DNA of 64,000 nt from Paractinoplanes aksuensis (GTDB lineage Bacteria > Actinomycetota > Actinomycetes > Mycobacteriales > Micromonosporaceae): NCBI RefSeq assembly GCF_024137025.1, contig NZ_JAMYJR010000053.1, positions 37,095-101,094 of the forward strand, in the 5' to 3' direction. Made by a program: the position numbers and the translations under genes. Of the stretch, positions 24,305-33,003 are shown piece by piece (position 1 is the stretch's first letter; each line of letters begins with the position of its first letter). The notes below the pieces were generated by a model, which saw only the letters and a program-made list of their open reading frames with translations, was not told where the DNA came from and ran no database searches.

Positions 24305-25319
24305 CGATCCGCGACCTGCCGAGCTGTGCCGCGAGCACTTCCCCAAGCCGGTGTCGCGCGGGCTGTGGGTGCAGGCCGAGATCATCGCGATGGCGACCGA
24401 CCTGGCCGAGTTCCTGGGCGCTGCGGTCGGCCTCTACCTGCTCTTCGGCGTGCCGCTGTTCCCGGCCGGGCTGATCACGGCGGTCGTCGCGTTCGGCATC
24501 CTGGCCCTGGAACAGCGCGGCTACCGCCGCTTCGAGCTGGCCATCGCGGGCCTGCTCGGCATTGTCTTCCTCGGTTTCCTGTACGACCTGATCGTCGTCG
24601 GCGCCGACCCCGGTGGACTCGCGGCCGGGCTCGTCCCCCGGCTGGCCGGCGGCGACAGCCTGCTGCTGGTGTGCGGCATCATCGGGGCCACGGTCATGCC
24701 CCACGTCGTCTATCTGCACTCGGCGCTGACCAAGTCCCGGGTCGCCTGCCGCGACGACGGCGAGAAACGCGAACTGCTGCGCTTCCAGCGGATCGACGTG
24801 CTGATCGGGCTGGGCGCGGCCGGTCTGATCAACCTGTCGATGCTGGTCATCGCGGCCTCGCTGTTCCACGGCACCGCGTTCGCGACCGGCGACGCGATCC
24901 AGTCGGCCCACGACGGGCTGGGCCGGCTGGTCGGTGGCGGCGCGGCCCTGGCCTTCGCGGTGGCGTTGCTGGCCTCCGGCCTGTCGTCGTCCAGCGTCGG
25001 GACGTACGCCGGTCAGATCGTGATGCAGGGTTTCATCCGCCGCCGCATCCCGCTGTTCGTGCGCCGCGCGGTGACCATGACGCCCGCCCTGGTCGTGCTC
25101 GCGCTCGGCCTGCCGCTGACCGACAGCCTGGTGATCTCGCAGGTGGTGCTCTCGTTCGGGATCCCGTTCGCCCTGGTGCCGTTGCTGATGCTCACCCGTC
25201 GCCGGGACATCATGGGCACCTTCGTCAACAAGCCCCTCACCAACGCCGTGGCTGCCGCCATCGCCACGCTCATCATCGGCCTCAACGCTTTCCTGCTCTA
25301 CGACACTTTTCTGGCCTGA
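24305..25319 (+). pseudogene. 5'-truncated Nramp (MntH-like) metal transporter
   Basis: From AELCREHFPKPVSRGLWVQA onward the sequence is a normal Nramp transporter: AEIIAMATDLAEFLGAAVGL, GATVMPHVVYLHSALTKSR (MPH motif of helix 6), then helices to FLLYDTFLA and TGA at 25317-25319. The part before it, including helix 1 with the essential DPGN metal-binding motif and helix 2, is missing; a one-base deletion at the CTGCCGAGCTG near 24317 also appears to break the frame. About 335 of the expected ~410 residues remain. Without helix 1 it should not transport manganese or iron. Confidence 0.8.
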
Positions 25320-25436
25320 GTGGCGCTCTGCTACCGGTTAGCAACCGGAAGTGGGTCAACCGGGAACCGGGGCGTCCGATGCTCGGTCTAGCGGGACTTC
25401 TCCCGCACCGATCCGAGGACGGACGAGGAGGCCGGC

Positions 25437-27332
25437 GTGTCGTTGTCCCGTGTCCGTCCCGCCCGCGCGCTCACCGTGCTGTTCGCCCTGCTGCTGGCCG
25501 GCCTGGCCGGCTACGCCGTGGTGGCCAACTGGCAGCAGGCGGCGCTGGTGCGCGAGGTGGCGGCCGCCGGCTCCGACACCGACGCGTACCAGAAGGCGGC
25601 CTTCGAGCTGACCACCGAGATGGCGGTGCTGCAGGGCACCATGCTGGAGCACGACGGCGAGGAACGCGACGAGCTGCTCGCCGCCAACCAGCGGGCCGAC
25701 GACGCGATGGCCCGCATGGCCATGATCGACGAGGAGCACAGCGGCGAGGCCACCGACGTGGCCACCCGGCACCGCAACCTGCGCATGGTCGTCGTGGGCT
25801 TCCTGGCCCAGGTCGACCGGGGTGACATGGGCGCGGCCAAGGTGACCGTCGAAGAGGTGCTCGAGCCCGAGTACACGGCGATGATGAACGAACTGCTGGC
25901 CGAGCAGGACCACCACCTGGCCGACTACGACCGCAAGCAGGCCCAGGCCCTGCAGGAGTCGCGCAACTCGGTGATCGCCGTCCTGGTCGTCTTCGTGGCC
26001 GGGCTGGTCGTGCTGGGCGCCCTGGGCCTGTCCCGCCGCGCCTACCGCCGGCAGGTCGAGGCCATGGCCGGCACCGACCCGCTGACCGGGCTGCGCAGCC
26101 GGGCCGCCTTCGCCGAGCACGTCGCCGAGGCGCTGCCTGGCGAGCCGACCGTGCTGGTCATCAACGTGGACGGGTTCCGCGACGTCAACGAGCAGCTCGG
26201 GCACCGCGTCGGCGACCTGCTGCTGGTCGAGACCGGCCGCCGGCTGGCCTCGCTGGTCCGCGGCGCCGACGTGGTCGCCCGGCTCGGCGGCGACGAGTTC
26301 GCCGTGCTGCTGCGCGACCCCGAGCCCCGGATCGGCGAGACGATCGCGGCCCGCCTGACCGAGGCCTTCGACCGCTCGTTCGTGCTCGACGAGATCACCA
26401 TCGACCTCGAGGTCAGCATCGGCGCCGCCACCGCGGCGCCCGGCGAGGACGTCGTCACCGTGCTGCGGCACGCCGACGCCGCCATGCACGAGGCCAAGCA
26501 GAACCGCACCGGCTTCTGCCGCTTCCAGGGCGAGAACCGGCAGGACGCCGCGGCCCGGCTCTCGCTGCTGGGCGACCTGCGCCGCGCCGTCGAGGACCCG
26601 GAACAGCTGACCCTGCACTACCAGCCCAAGGTCGCGGTCGACACGGGCGAGCTGGTCGGCGTCGAGGCCCTGGCCCGCTGGCACCACCCGGAGCGCGGCC
26701 CGGTCTCACCGGCCGACTTCATCCCGGTCCTCGAGGTCACCAACCTCATGCACCGCTTCACCGAGCGGGTGCTGACGATGGCGCTGCGACAGGCCCGGAC
26801 CTGGCTCGACGCCGGCCACCGGGTGCCCATCGCCGTCAACGTGTCGGCCCGCAGCCTGCTCGATCCGCAGTTCCCCGACCGAGTGGCGACGCTGCTGGCC
26901 GACAGCGGTGTGCCGGGCGATCTGCTGTCGATCGAGGTCACCGAGTACGCCCTGATGAGCGACCCCGACACGGCCATCCGCGCGCTGCACCGGCTGCGCG
27001 AGTCCGGCGTCAAGGCGTCCATCGACGACTACGGCACCGGCTACTCGTCGATGACGTACCTGAAGCTGCTCCCGATCGCCGAGCTGAAGATCGACCGCTC
27101 GTTCGTGCTGGACATGGCCGACGACAACAGCAGCCGGGCCCTGGTCGCCTCGACCGTCGAGCTGGGCCACCGCCTCGGCCTGACCGTCGTGGCCGAGGGC
27201 GTCGAGGACGAGGCCGCGGTGCAGGCCCTGCGCGAGATCGGCTGCGACACCGCCCAGGGCTACCACTTCGCCAAGCCGATGACGGCCGAGGCGCTGACCA
27301 CCCAGCTGCGCGAGACGCTGCAGGTCGCCTAG
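25437..27332 (+). CDS. Membrane GGDEF-EAL bifunctional c-di-GMP protein
   Basis: A 631-aa protein. An N-terminal helix (~10-31), an external helical segment (~32-175) and a second helix (~180-200) form a four-helix-bundle-like sensor. GGDEF (284-288) is intact with an RGAD inhibitory site. The EAL domain keeps VEALARW (EAL 410-412), NVSARSLLDP, IEVTEYAL, DDYGTGYSSM, LKIDRSFV and AEGVED, so phosphodiesterase activity is also likely. GTG 25437 follows GAGGAGG. Which activity dominates cannot be told. Its last 4 bases overlap the convergent Gfo/Idh gene. Confidence 0.93.
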   Translation: MSLSRVRPARALTVLFALLLAGLAGYAVVANWQQAALVREVAAAGSDTDAYQKAAFELTTEMAVLQGTMLEHDGEERDELLAANQRADDAMARMAMIDEEHSGEATDVATRHRNLRMVVVGFLAQVDRGDMGAAKVTVEEVLEPEYTAMMNELLAEQDHHLADYDRKQAQALQESRNSVIAVLVVFVAGLVVLGALGLSRRAYRRQVEAMAGTDPLTGLRSRAAFAEHVAEALPGEPTVLVINVDGFRDVNEQLGHRVGDLLLVETGRRLASLVRGADVVARLGGDEFAVLLRDPEPRIGETIAARLTEAFDRSFVLDEITIDLEVSIGAATAAPGEDVVTVLRHADAAMHEAKQNRTGFCRFQGENRQDAAARLSLLGDLRRAVEDPEQLTLHYQPKVAVDTGELVGVEALARWHHPERGPVSPADFIPVLEVTNLMHRFTERVLTMALRQARTWLDAGHRVPIAVNVSARSLLDPQFPDRVATLLADSGVPGDLLSIEVTEYALMSDPDTAIRALHRLRESGVKASIDDYGTGYSSMTYLKLLPIAELKIDRSFVLDMADDNSSRALVASTVELGHRLGLTVVAEGVEDEAAVQALREIGCDTAQGYHFAKPMTAEALTTQLRETLQVA

Positions 27333-28405
27333 CCGGCTGTCCCCGCCACGCGGGCGACCAGGCGGCTGTTGTGCAGGGCGTGGGCGAACCCGGGCGTGTG
27401 GTGGGTGCCGTTCTCGATGTCGCGGGCCAGGCTCGCGTACACCTCGCCCACGTTGATGGCCGCTCCCGTCCAGATCCCGGCCACGGCCGGGCCGGCCCCG
27501 GTGGCCACGGGACGGTCGGGCGCGGCGAAACCCACGCTCGAGGTGAGCGTGAGATCACCGACCTGAACTCCGGCGGGGTGATCGCCGGTCAGCCGCAGCC
27601 AGCCGTCCGACCCGCGCACGTCGAACTGGAAGAACGCCTCGCCGGCGGGCACACCGGCCAGGATCTGCACGTTCGCCGGGGCGCCGGACGCCGTACCGAC
27701 GATGGCGTCGAGGTGGTCCGGCACCTCCCGCACCGAGATCCCGCCGGTGTCGGCCAGCTTCACCTCGGGCCACAGCAGCCGCGTGCGCGCGTCGATCTCG
27801 GTGATGTCACCCAGGACCGCCTCGATCACGTCGAGCACGTGGGCGGCCGCGATCGGCAGGAACCCGGCGCCCGCGGCCGCCTGGTCGAAGTATTGGTAGG
27901 CGCTGGTCGACTCCGGCCCGTTGCCGAAGGTGGTGGCGCCGACGCGCGCCGAGAGCAGCCGCCCGAGCTGTCCGTCGGCGATGATCTCGGCCGCGCGGCG
28001 TACGGCCGGGTTGTGCCGCCCCTGCAGGCCGATCGCGGTATGCAGCGAACCGGCGGCGTCGGCCATCTCCCGGGTCTGCTCGACGGACGTGCCCAGCGGC
28101 GATTCCGAGTAGACGGCCTTGTTCGCGGCCAGGGCGGCGAGCACGAGGTCGCGGTGGGCCGGCACCTTGACGGCCACGGTGACGAGGTCGATCGACGGAT
28201 CGGCGATCAGCTCGAACGGGTCGGCGTACCAGCGTTCGGCGCCGAAGGTCTCGGCCGCGAGCCGGGCGCTCGGCTCACGGCGGGTCGCCACGGCCGCCAG
28301 CGTGAACCGCGGCTGGGCGGCCAGCGCCGGAATGTGCGACGCCCCGGCCCAGCTGGCCCGGGTGTCGGCGCCGATGACACCGACGCGGATCGTGTTGCTC
28401 GACAT
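27329..28405 (-). CDS. Gfo/Idh/MocA family protein, Gal80-like
   Basis: A 358-aa protein with an N-terminal Rossmann fold (IRVGVIGADTRASWAGASHI) and a C-terminal alpha/beta domain. The segment that normally carries the EKP catalytic lysine reads VYSESPLG, so the lysine is replaced by serine; Gal80-type members also lack it and act as regulators. It may be a non-catalytic sensor or a variant oxidoreductase. The start at ATG 28405 is 26 bp behind the stop of the aldo/keto reductase at 28432, so the two probably form one transcription unit. Confidence 0.87.
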   Translation of the reverse strand: MSSNTIRVGVIGADTRASWAGASHIPALAAQPRFTLAAVATRREPSARLAAETFGAERWYADPFELIADPSIDLVTVAVKVPAHRDLVLAALAANKAVYSESPLGTSVEQTREMADAAGSLHTAIGLQGRHNPAVRRAAEIIADGQLGRLLSARVGATTFGNGPESTSAYQYFDQAAAGAGFLPIAAAHVLDVIEAVLGDITEIDARTRLLWPEVKLADTGGISVREVPDHLDAIVGTASGAPANVQILAGVPAGEAFFQFDVRGSDGWLRLTGDHPAGVQVGDLTLTSSVGFAAPDRPVATGAGPAVAGIWTGAAINVGEVYASLARDIENGTHHTPGFAHALHNSRLVARVAGTAG

Positions 28406-28431
28406 GATGGTGACTCCCGTTCTTCGTGACT

Positions 28432-29403
28432 TCAGAGGTTGACGACGGCCATGTCGGACTCGGCATGGCGTTCACCCGTGGCCGGCGGCAGGGCGTTCAG
28501 GCGGGCGACCTGGTCGGCGGTGAGCCGCAGATCGTCGGCGGCGCTGTTCTCCTCGAGCCGGTCGATCCGGGTGGTGCCCGGGATCGGCGCGACGGCGTCG
28601 CCGGTTGCCAGCAGCCAGGCCAGCGCGACCTGGGCCGGCGTGGCCCCGGCCTCGGCCGCGACCTCGCGCACCTCATCGACGATGCGCAGGTTGCGCGCGA
28701 GATTGCCGCCGGTGAACCGGGGGTTGGTCCGGCGCCAGTCGCCCTCGTCCAGCCCGTCCAGCGAGCGGACCTGGCCGGTGAGAAAACCGTGCCCCAACGG
28801 CGAGTACGGGACCAGGCCGATGCCCAGCTCGTGCAGGGTGGGCCGGATCTCGGCCTCCACGGCGCGCGTCCACAGCGAGTACTCGGTCTGCACAGCGGCG
28901 ATCGGATGCACCGCGTGGGCCCGGCGGATGGTCGCCGCCGACGCCTCGGACAGCCCGAGGTGGCCGACTTTGCCTGCGGTCACGAGCTCGCTCAGCGCGC
29001 CGACCGTCTCCTCGATGGGCGTGCCCGTGTCGACCCGGTGCTGGTAGTAGAGGTCGATGCGGTCGGTGCCGAGCCGGCGCAACGACCCCTCGACGGCGGC
29101 GCGGATGTTGGCCGGGGTGCTGTCCATCCCGGGCCGCCCGGTGTGGGACACGAGCCCGAACTTGGTGGCCAGGACGACCCCGTCCCGGCGGCCCCGGAGC
29201 GCGCGACCCAGCAGTTCCTCGTTGACGAAGGGCCCGTACACCTCAGCGGTGTCGAGATGGGTGACGCCGAGGTCGAGGGCGCGGTGGATGGTGCGGATCG
29301 ACGCGGTGTCGTCGCGGCCCGCCCCGGTGTAGAACGCCGACATCCCCATGACACCGAGGCCGACGCGAGAGACCTCGAGCCCGCCCAGGAAAGTGCTTCG
29401 CAT
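28432..29403 (-). CDS. Aldo/keto reductase
   Basis: A 323-aa NADPH-dependent reductase with the complete tetrad: Asp and Tyr in DTAEVYGPFVNEE, Lys in LATKFGLV, His in LYYQHRVD. The cofactor loop PIPGTTRIDRLEEN is present. ATG 29403 follows GAGAGG by seven bases; the long frame upstream runs through the operators and antisense to the MarR gene and is not used. It resembles YakC-type reductases. Divergent from the MarR regulator at 29483 with twin operators between, so induction by an aldehyde or related compound is likely. Confidence 0.92.
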   Translation of the reverse strand: MRSTFLGGLEVSRVGLGVMGMSAFYTGAGRDDTASIRTIHRALDLGVTHLDTAEVYGPFVNEELLGRALRGRRDGVVLATKFGLVSHTGRPGMDSTPANIRAAVEGSLRRLGTDRIDLYYQHRVDTGTPIEETVGALSELVTAGKVGHLGLSEASAATIRRAHAVHPIAAVQTEYSLWTRAVEAEIRPTLHELGIGLVPYSPLGHGFLTGQVRSLDGLDEGDWRRTNPRFTGGNLARNLRIVDEVREVAAEAGATPAQVALAWLLATGDAVAPIPGTTRIDRLEENSAADDLRLTADQVARLNALPPATGERHAESDMAVVNL

Positions 29404-29427
29404 GCCGTGGCCTCTCATCGTTCGAAC

Positions 29428-29468
29428 TTGACGCATCAAGAAGTACACGGTCGAACTTGATGCGTCAA
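29428..29468. promoter_or_regulatory. Twin palindromic operators of the MarR regulator
   Basis: TTGACGCATCAAG (29428-29440) and CTTGATGCGTCAA (29456-29468) are exact reverse complements. Each is also a palindrome of TTGA-N4-TCAA, preceded by TCGAA. They lie in the divergent gap between reductase and regulator, 14 bases before the regulator start, as expected for autoregulation and control of the reductase. Confidence 0.8.
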
Positions 29469-29482
29469 CAAGGGGCGCTAGG

Positions 29483-29953
29483 ATGGGTGTCATGACACGC
29501 TGGCTGAGCCCCGACGAACTGGCGGCCTGGCTCGCCAACTCCGCGATCATGATCAGCCTGCCGGCCGCGCTCGACGCCCGGATGCAGCGCGAATCGCAGA
29601 TGACGTTCTTCGAATACATGGTGTTGTCGGTGCTCTCCGAGGAGCCGGATCGCACCATGCAGATGAGCGACCTGGCCGCGCGCACGGCCGCGTCGCTCTC
29701 CCGCCTGTCGCACGTCGTCGGGCGGCTGGAGAACCGGGGACTGCTCACCCGGGCTCGGGTTCCCGGCTCCGGCCGGCGCACCAATGCCACGCTGACCGAC
29801 GCCGGCTACGACCAGGTCGTGGCCGCGGCCCCCGGGCACGTCGCGGCGGTCCGCGAGTATCTGATCGACGGCCTCGAGCCCGGCGACCTGGCCGCGCTGC
29901 GCCGCATCGGCACCTCGGTCGAGGCCGCCATCAAGGGCGGCAATCTTTATTAG
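29483..29953 (+). CDS. MarR family transcriptional regulator
   Basis: A 156-aa winged-helix regulator: MTFFEYMVLSVLSEEPDRTM, then MQMSDLAARTAASLSRLSHV and ENRGLLTRARVPGSGRRTNA as the wing. The reading fits the longer MarR subgroup with WLANSAIMISLPAALDARMQ at the N-terminus. ATG 29483 follows AAGGGG. It is divergent from the aldo/keto reductase and its Gfo/Idh partner, and the TTGA-N4-TCAA repeats between them are its likely binding sites. Confidence 0.9.
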   Translation: MGVMTRWLSPDELAAWLANSAIMISLPAALDARMQRESQMTFFEYMVLSVLSEEPDRTMQMSDLAARTAASLSRLSHVVGRLENRGLLTRARVPGSGRRTNATLTDAGYDQVVAAAPGHVAAVREYLIDGLEPGDLAALRRIGTSVEAAIKGGNLY

Positions 29954-29994
29954 TGCATTGACCGTCGCGGATGGGCTCGGGAAGCATCGGCCTC

Positions 29995-32900
29995 ATGGTC
30001 ACCCGCCGCGCCCTGCTCGCCCTGGCCGGTTCGGCCGGCGGTGCGCTCGTTCTGCCGACACCCGCCCGGGCCCGCGCCGCCGACCCGGTCGCCGACGAAT
30101 ACCACCGGCTGCTGCTGGTGCACACCCGCTGGGTCGAGCAACAGTGGGACGCGGGGACCGGGGCCTACCGCCTCGCCGATTTCCGGTTCGCCGCCGTACT
30201 GGGAAACGCTGTTCTTCTGACGGTTGACGGCTATGACGCCGAGCCGGCCGGAATCGACGCGGCCACGCTGCGGCAGCACACGCTGGCCACGATCAAGCGG
30301 TTCGCGGCCACCAACCGGCTCGCCGGGGGCGCCGAATGGGGGCAGCGGCTGTTCTGGGACTCGACGTTCGAGCTGTACTTCGTCCTCGCCGCCCGGCTGT
30401 TGTGGACCGAGCTGGACGACGCCACCCGCGCGAACGTCGACGCCATTGCCCGCGGGCAGGCCGAATACGCGTACGGGCTGGGCACCGGGAACGACCCGCT
30501 CAGCGGCTCGTGGACGCCCAACGGCAGTGCGGGCGGCTACCGGGGCGACACCAAATTGGAAGAGATGGGCGTCTACGCGCAGGCCATCGCGCCCGGCCTG
30601 GCCTGGTCGCTGGTCGAGGACACCGGCCGGTTCGGCTTCTGGGCGGCCAACGCGAGCGGGCTGCCCGCGGCCGACCGGGCCAACCCGGCCGTCGTGGACG
30701 GTCGCGCGGTTCGGGAGTGGAACGTCGCCCACAATCTGCACGACACGTTCGTGGTGGAGAACCACGAGTCGGTCAACCCGCACTACCAGGCCGAGTTGTG
30801 GCGCACCGCGGGCCGGGCGGCCGCGCATTTCCTGGCCGCCGGGCGCCCGGTGCCGCAGGTGCTCACCCACCAGCCCAACGGCCGCGAGCTGTGGGCCACG
30901 CTGCGGTTGCTGGCCTCCGACGCCGGCGAGCCCGTGATGCCGATGGTCGCCGACCGCTACCACCTGTACGGGCGCGACGTGCTGCCGCTCGCCTTCCTGG
31001 CCCAGGTGCAGGGCGATCGGCACGCGGCCCGGGCCGAGGCCGACTTGGCCGCGCGGCTCATGCCCTATCTGCGCTACTCCCCCGGGAACAGACTGACGAA
31101 GTTCAGCGGCGAGGAGAAGTACGAGCCGGAGGCGCGGGCCGAGCTGGCCATCTCGTACCTGTTCCACCGCTGGCGCCAGACGCCGGTGCAGCCGGTGACC
31201 AGCGCCGAGTTCTTCGCGGCGGCCTCGGGCACCCGCGACTTCGGCTCGGCCGTCGGGCTGACCGCGCACCAGACCCCGGCCGGGTTCGCGGCCGCCGTGA
31301 CCAAGGCCGGTTACACGCGGTTCCTGTGGCAGCCCGGGCACGACAACTGGCTGATCGACACGCGGGCGTCGGCCTTCCTGCCGCCGGCGCCGGCCGCACC
31401 GGCCCAGCAGTGGACGGCCGCGTACACCCGGGTCCGCGACGGGATCGACGCCACCGCAACGGTGTTGCGGACCGCCGCCGGATGGGCCGGATATGCGACC
31501 TTGCCGACCGGAACGGTGATCTACGCGGGTCCGGGCCCGTCCACGCTGAGCCTGTTCACCCTGGACATGCCCGGGGTGCCCGGCCTTGACGGCAGCCGCA
31601 CGTTCACGGGCCAGGGTGGCGCGGTGACGCCCCCGCCGGGCCTCGGCGACGGCGGCACCGATCACATTCTGTTTCCCGTACGGACGGTCCGGCACATTCG
31701 CTTCGTGGGCCGGGCCCCCGCCACCCAGTACGGCTATTCGCTGTACGCCATCGAAGCGCTCGACGCGACGGGTGCCGACCGGGCCCGCGGCCGCCCGGTG
31801 ACGGTGTCGTCGGCCGATCCCGCCTATCCGGCCGCGAACGCGGTCGACGGGAACGCCGCCACCCGGTGGGCGGTCGCCCGCGCCGAGCGGGGCCGCGCCG
31901 ACAGCCGGCTCGCCGTCGACCTGGGCGCGGCCGTCGAGCTGACCGGCGTGCGGTTGAGCTGGGAGGCCGCGTACGGCGTGGAGTACGTCATCGAGACCTC
32001 GACCGACGGCGCCACGTGGACCACGGCGGCGACCGTGCCGGTCACGGCGGCGCTGGGCGCGTGGGCCGGCATCGACGGGCGGGCCGGGGTGGTCGCCCAC
32101 GGCGCCGGCGGCCCGATCACCGCGTCGTCGGCGCGCGTGACGATTCCGGCGGCCCGGCTCATCGAGGGCTACCCCGGCGACCGCACCGACCTGGCAGCCC
32201 TGTCCCGCCGTCCGTTGCCCGTCGGCGGGCCGGACACCCTGCGGCTCAGCGACGCCGACGGCTGCCTGACCGCACTCAATCTCTCCGGCACCGCGCTGAC
32301 CGACGTCGCGGTGACGCTGCCGCGCGGCGACCGGCTCTATCGTGGGGTGTCGGTCGTACGCCCGGACCAGCGGCTCGATCTGGCCGTTTCCGTCACCGCG
32401 GGCGGCGGCGCGGTCGAACCGGTCCGCTTCACGGTGACCGGCCGCGCGCCCGCCGGCACCCGCTTCACCGTCACCGACTCCCACCACATCACCGTCACCG
32501 CCCCGGCGACCTCGGCCGTCGACATCCGCCTGACCGCCGCTGCGGCCGGCGTCGATGGCAGTGCTCCGGCTGCGCGCTCCGCCGCCGTCAATCGGCCGGT
32601 GGCGGTTCGCGTGCCGGCCGGGGCGAGCCGCAGTTACGCCGTGCCGGTGGAGGGGCCGGTCACCCCGACCGCCGACCTGGCCCGGGGGCGCCCCACGTTC
32701 CCGACCTCGCCGCTGCCCGCGGGCATGGGCGAGCCGTCCCGAGCCGTCGACGGCGACCCGGGCACGGCCTGGCGACCCGGCCCGGACGGGCGGATGGTCG
32801 TCGACCTGGGCTCGGCCCATGCCGTGCGGACAGTCGCGCTGACCTGGACGGAAGGCCGGCGCCCACCGGTGGTCATCGAGACCTCGGCGGACGGGGCGAC

Positions 32901-33003
32901 TTACGTGCCGTTCACCGCGCCCGCCACCGTTCGCTATGTCGCCGTGGCCGTTCCCGGCTGGCTCGACAACGGCCCCGAGCTCATCGCGCTCACCGTGGAC
33001 TAG
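29995..33003 (+). CDS. Large secreted protein with alpha/alpha toroid-like domain and two discoidin (F5/8 type C) domains
   Basis: About 1002 aa. The N-terminus MVTRRALLALAGSAGGALVL carries twin arginines and a hydrophobic stretch, suggesting Tat export. Residues ~30-420 are helical with aromatic clusters (EWGQRLFWDSTFELYFVLAA, HNLHDTFVVENHESVNPHYQ), reminiscent of the toroid of polysaccharide lyases or hydrolases; no catalytic family could be named. Two discoidin/CBM32-like domains follow, starting near ARGRPVTVSSADPAYPAANA (~590) and ARGRPTFPTSPLPAGMGEPS (~890), each with a VDGN/VDGD-x-T-W segment. The ATG at 29971 is an alternative start. It ends 4 bp inside the convergent gene. An extracellular glycan-active role is likely but unproven. 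Confidence 0.75.
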   Translation: MVTRRALLALAGSAGGALVLPTPARARAADPVADEYHRLLLVHTRWVEQQWDAGTGAYRLADFRFAAVLGNAVLLTVDGYDAEPAGIDAATLRQHTLATIKRFAATNRLAGGAEWGQRLFWDSTFELYFVLAARLLWTELDDATRANVDAIARGQAEYAYGLGTGNDPLSGSWTPNGSAGGYRGDTKLEEMGVYAQAIAPGLAWSLVEDTGRFGFWAANASGLPAADRANPAVVDGRAVREWNVAHNLHDTFVVENHESVNPHYQAELWRTAGRAAAHFLAAGRPVPQVLTHQPNGRELWATLRLLASDAGEPVMPMVADRYHLYGRDVLPLAFLAQVQGDRHAARAEADLAARLMPYLRYSPGNRLTKFSGEEKYEPEARAELAISYLFHRWRQTPVQPVTSAEFFAAASGTRDFGSAVGLTAHQTPAGFAAAVTKAGYTRFLWQPGHDNWLIDTRASAFLPPAPAAPAQQWTAAYTRVRDGIDATATVLRTAAGWAGYATLPTGTVIYAGPGPSTLSLFTLDMPGVPGLDGSRTFTGQGGAVTPPPGLGDGGTDHILFPVRTVRHIRFVGRAPATQYGYSLYAIEALDATGADRARGRPVTVSSADPAYPAANAVDGNAATRWAVARAERGRADSRLAVDLGAAVELTGVRLSWEAAYGVEYVIETSTDGATWTTAATVPVTAALGAWAGIDGRAGVVAHGAGGPITASSARVTIPAARLIEGYPGDRTDLAALSRRPLPVGGPDTLRLSDADGCLTALNLSGTALTDVAVTLPRGDRLYRGVSVVRPDQRLDLAVSVTAGGGAVEPVRFTVTGRAPAGTRFTVTDSHHITVTAPATSAVDIRLTAAAAGVDGSAPAARSAAVNRPVAVRVPAGASRSYAVPVEGPVTPTADLARGRPTFPTSPLPAGMGEPSRAVDGDPGTAWRPGPDGRMVVDLGSAHAVRTVALTWTEGRRPPVVIETSADGATYVPFTAPATVRYVAVAVPGWLDNGPELIALTVD

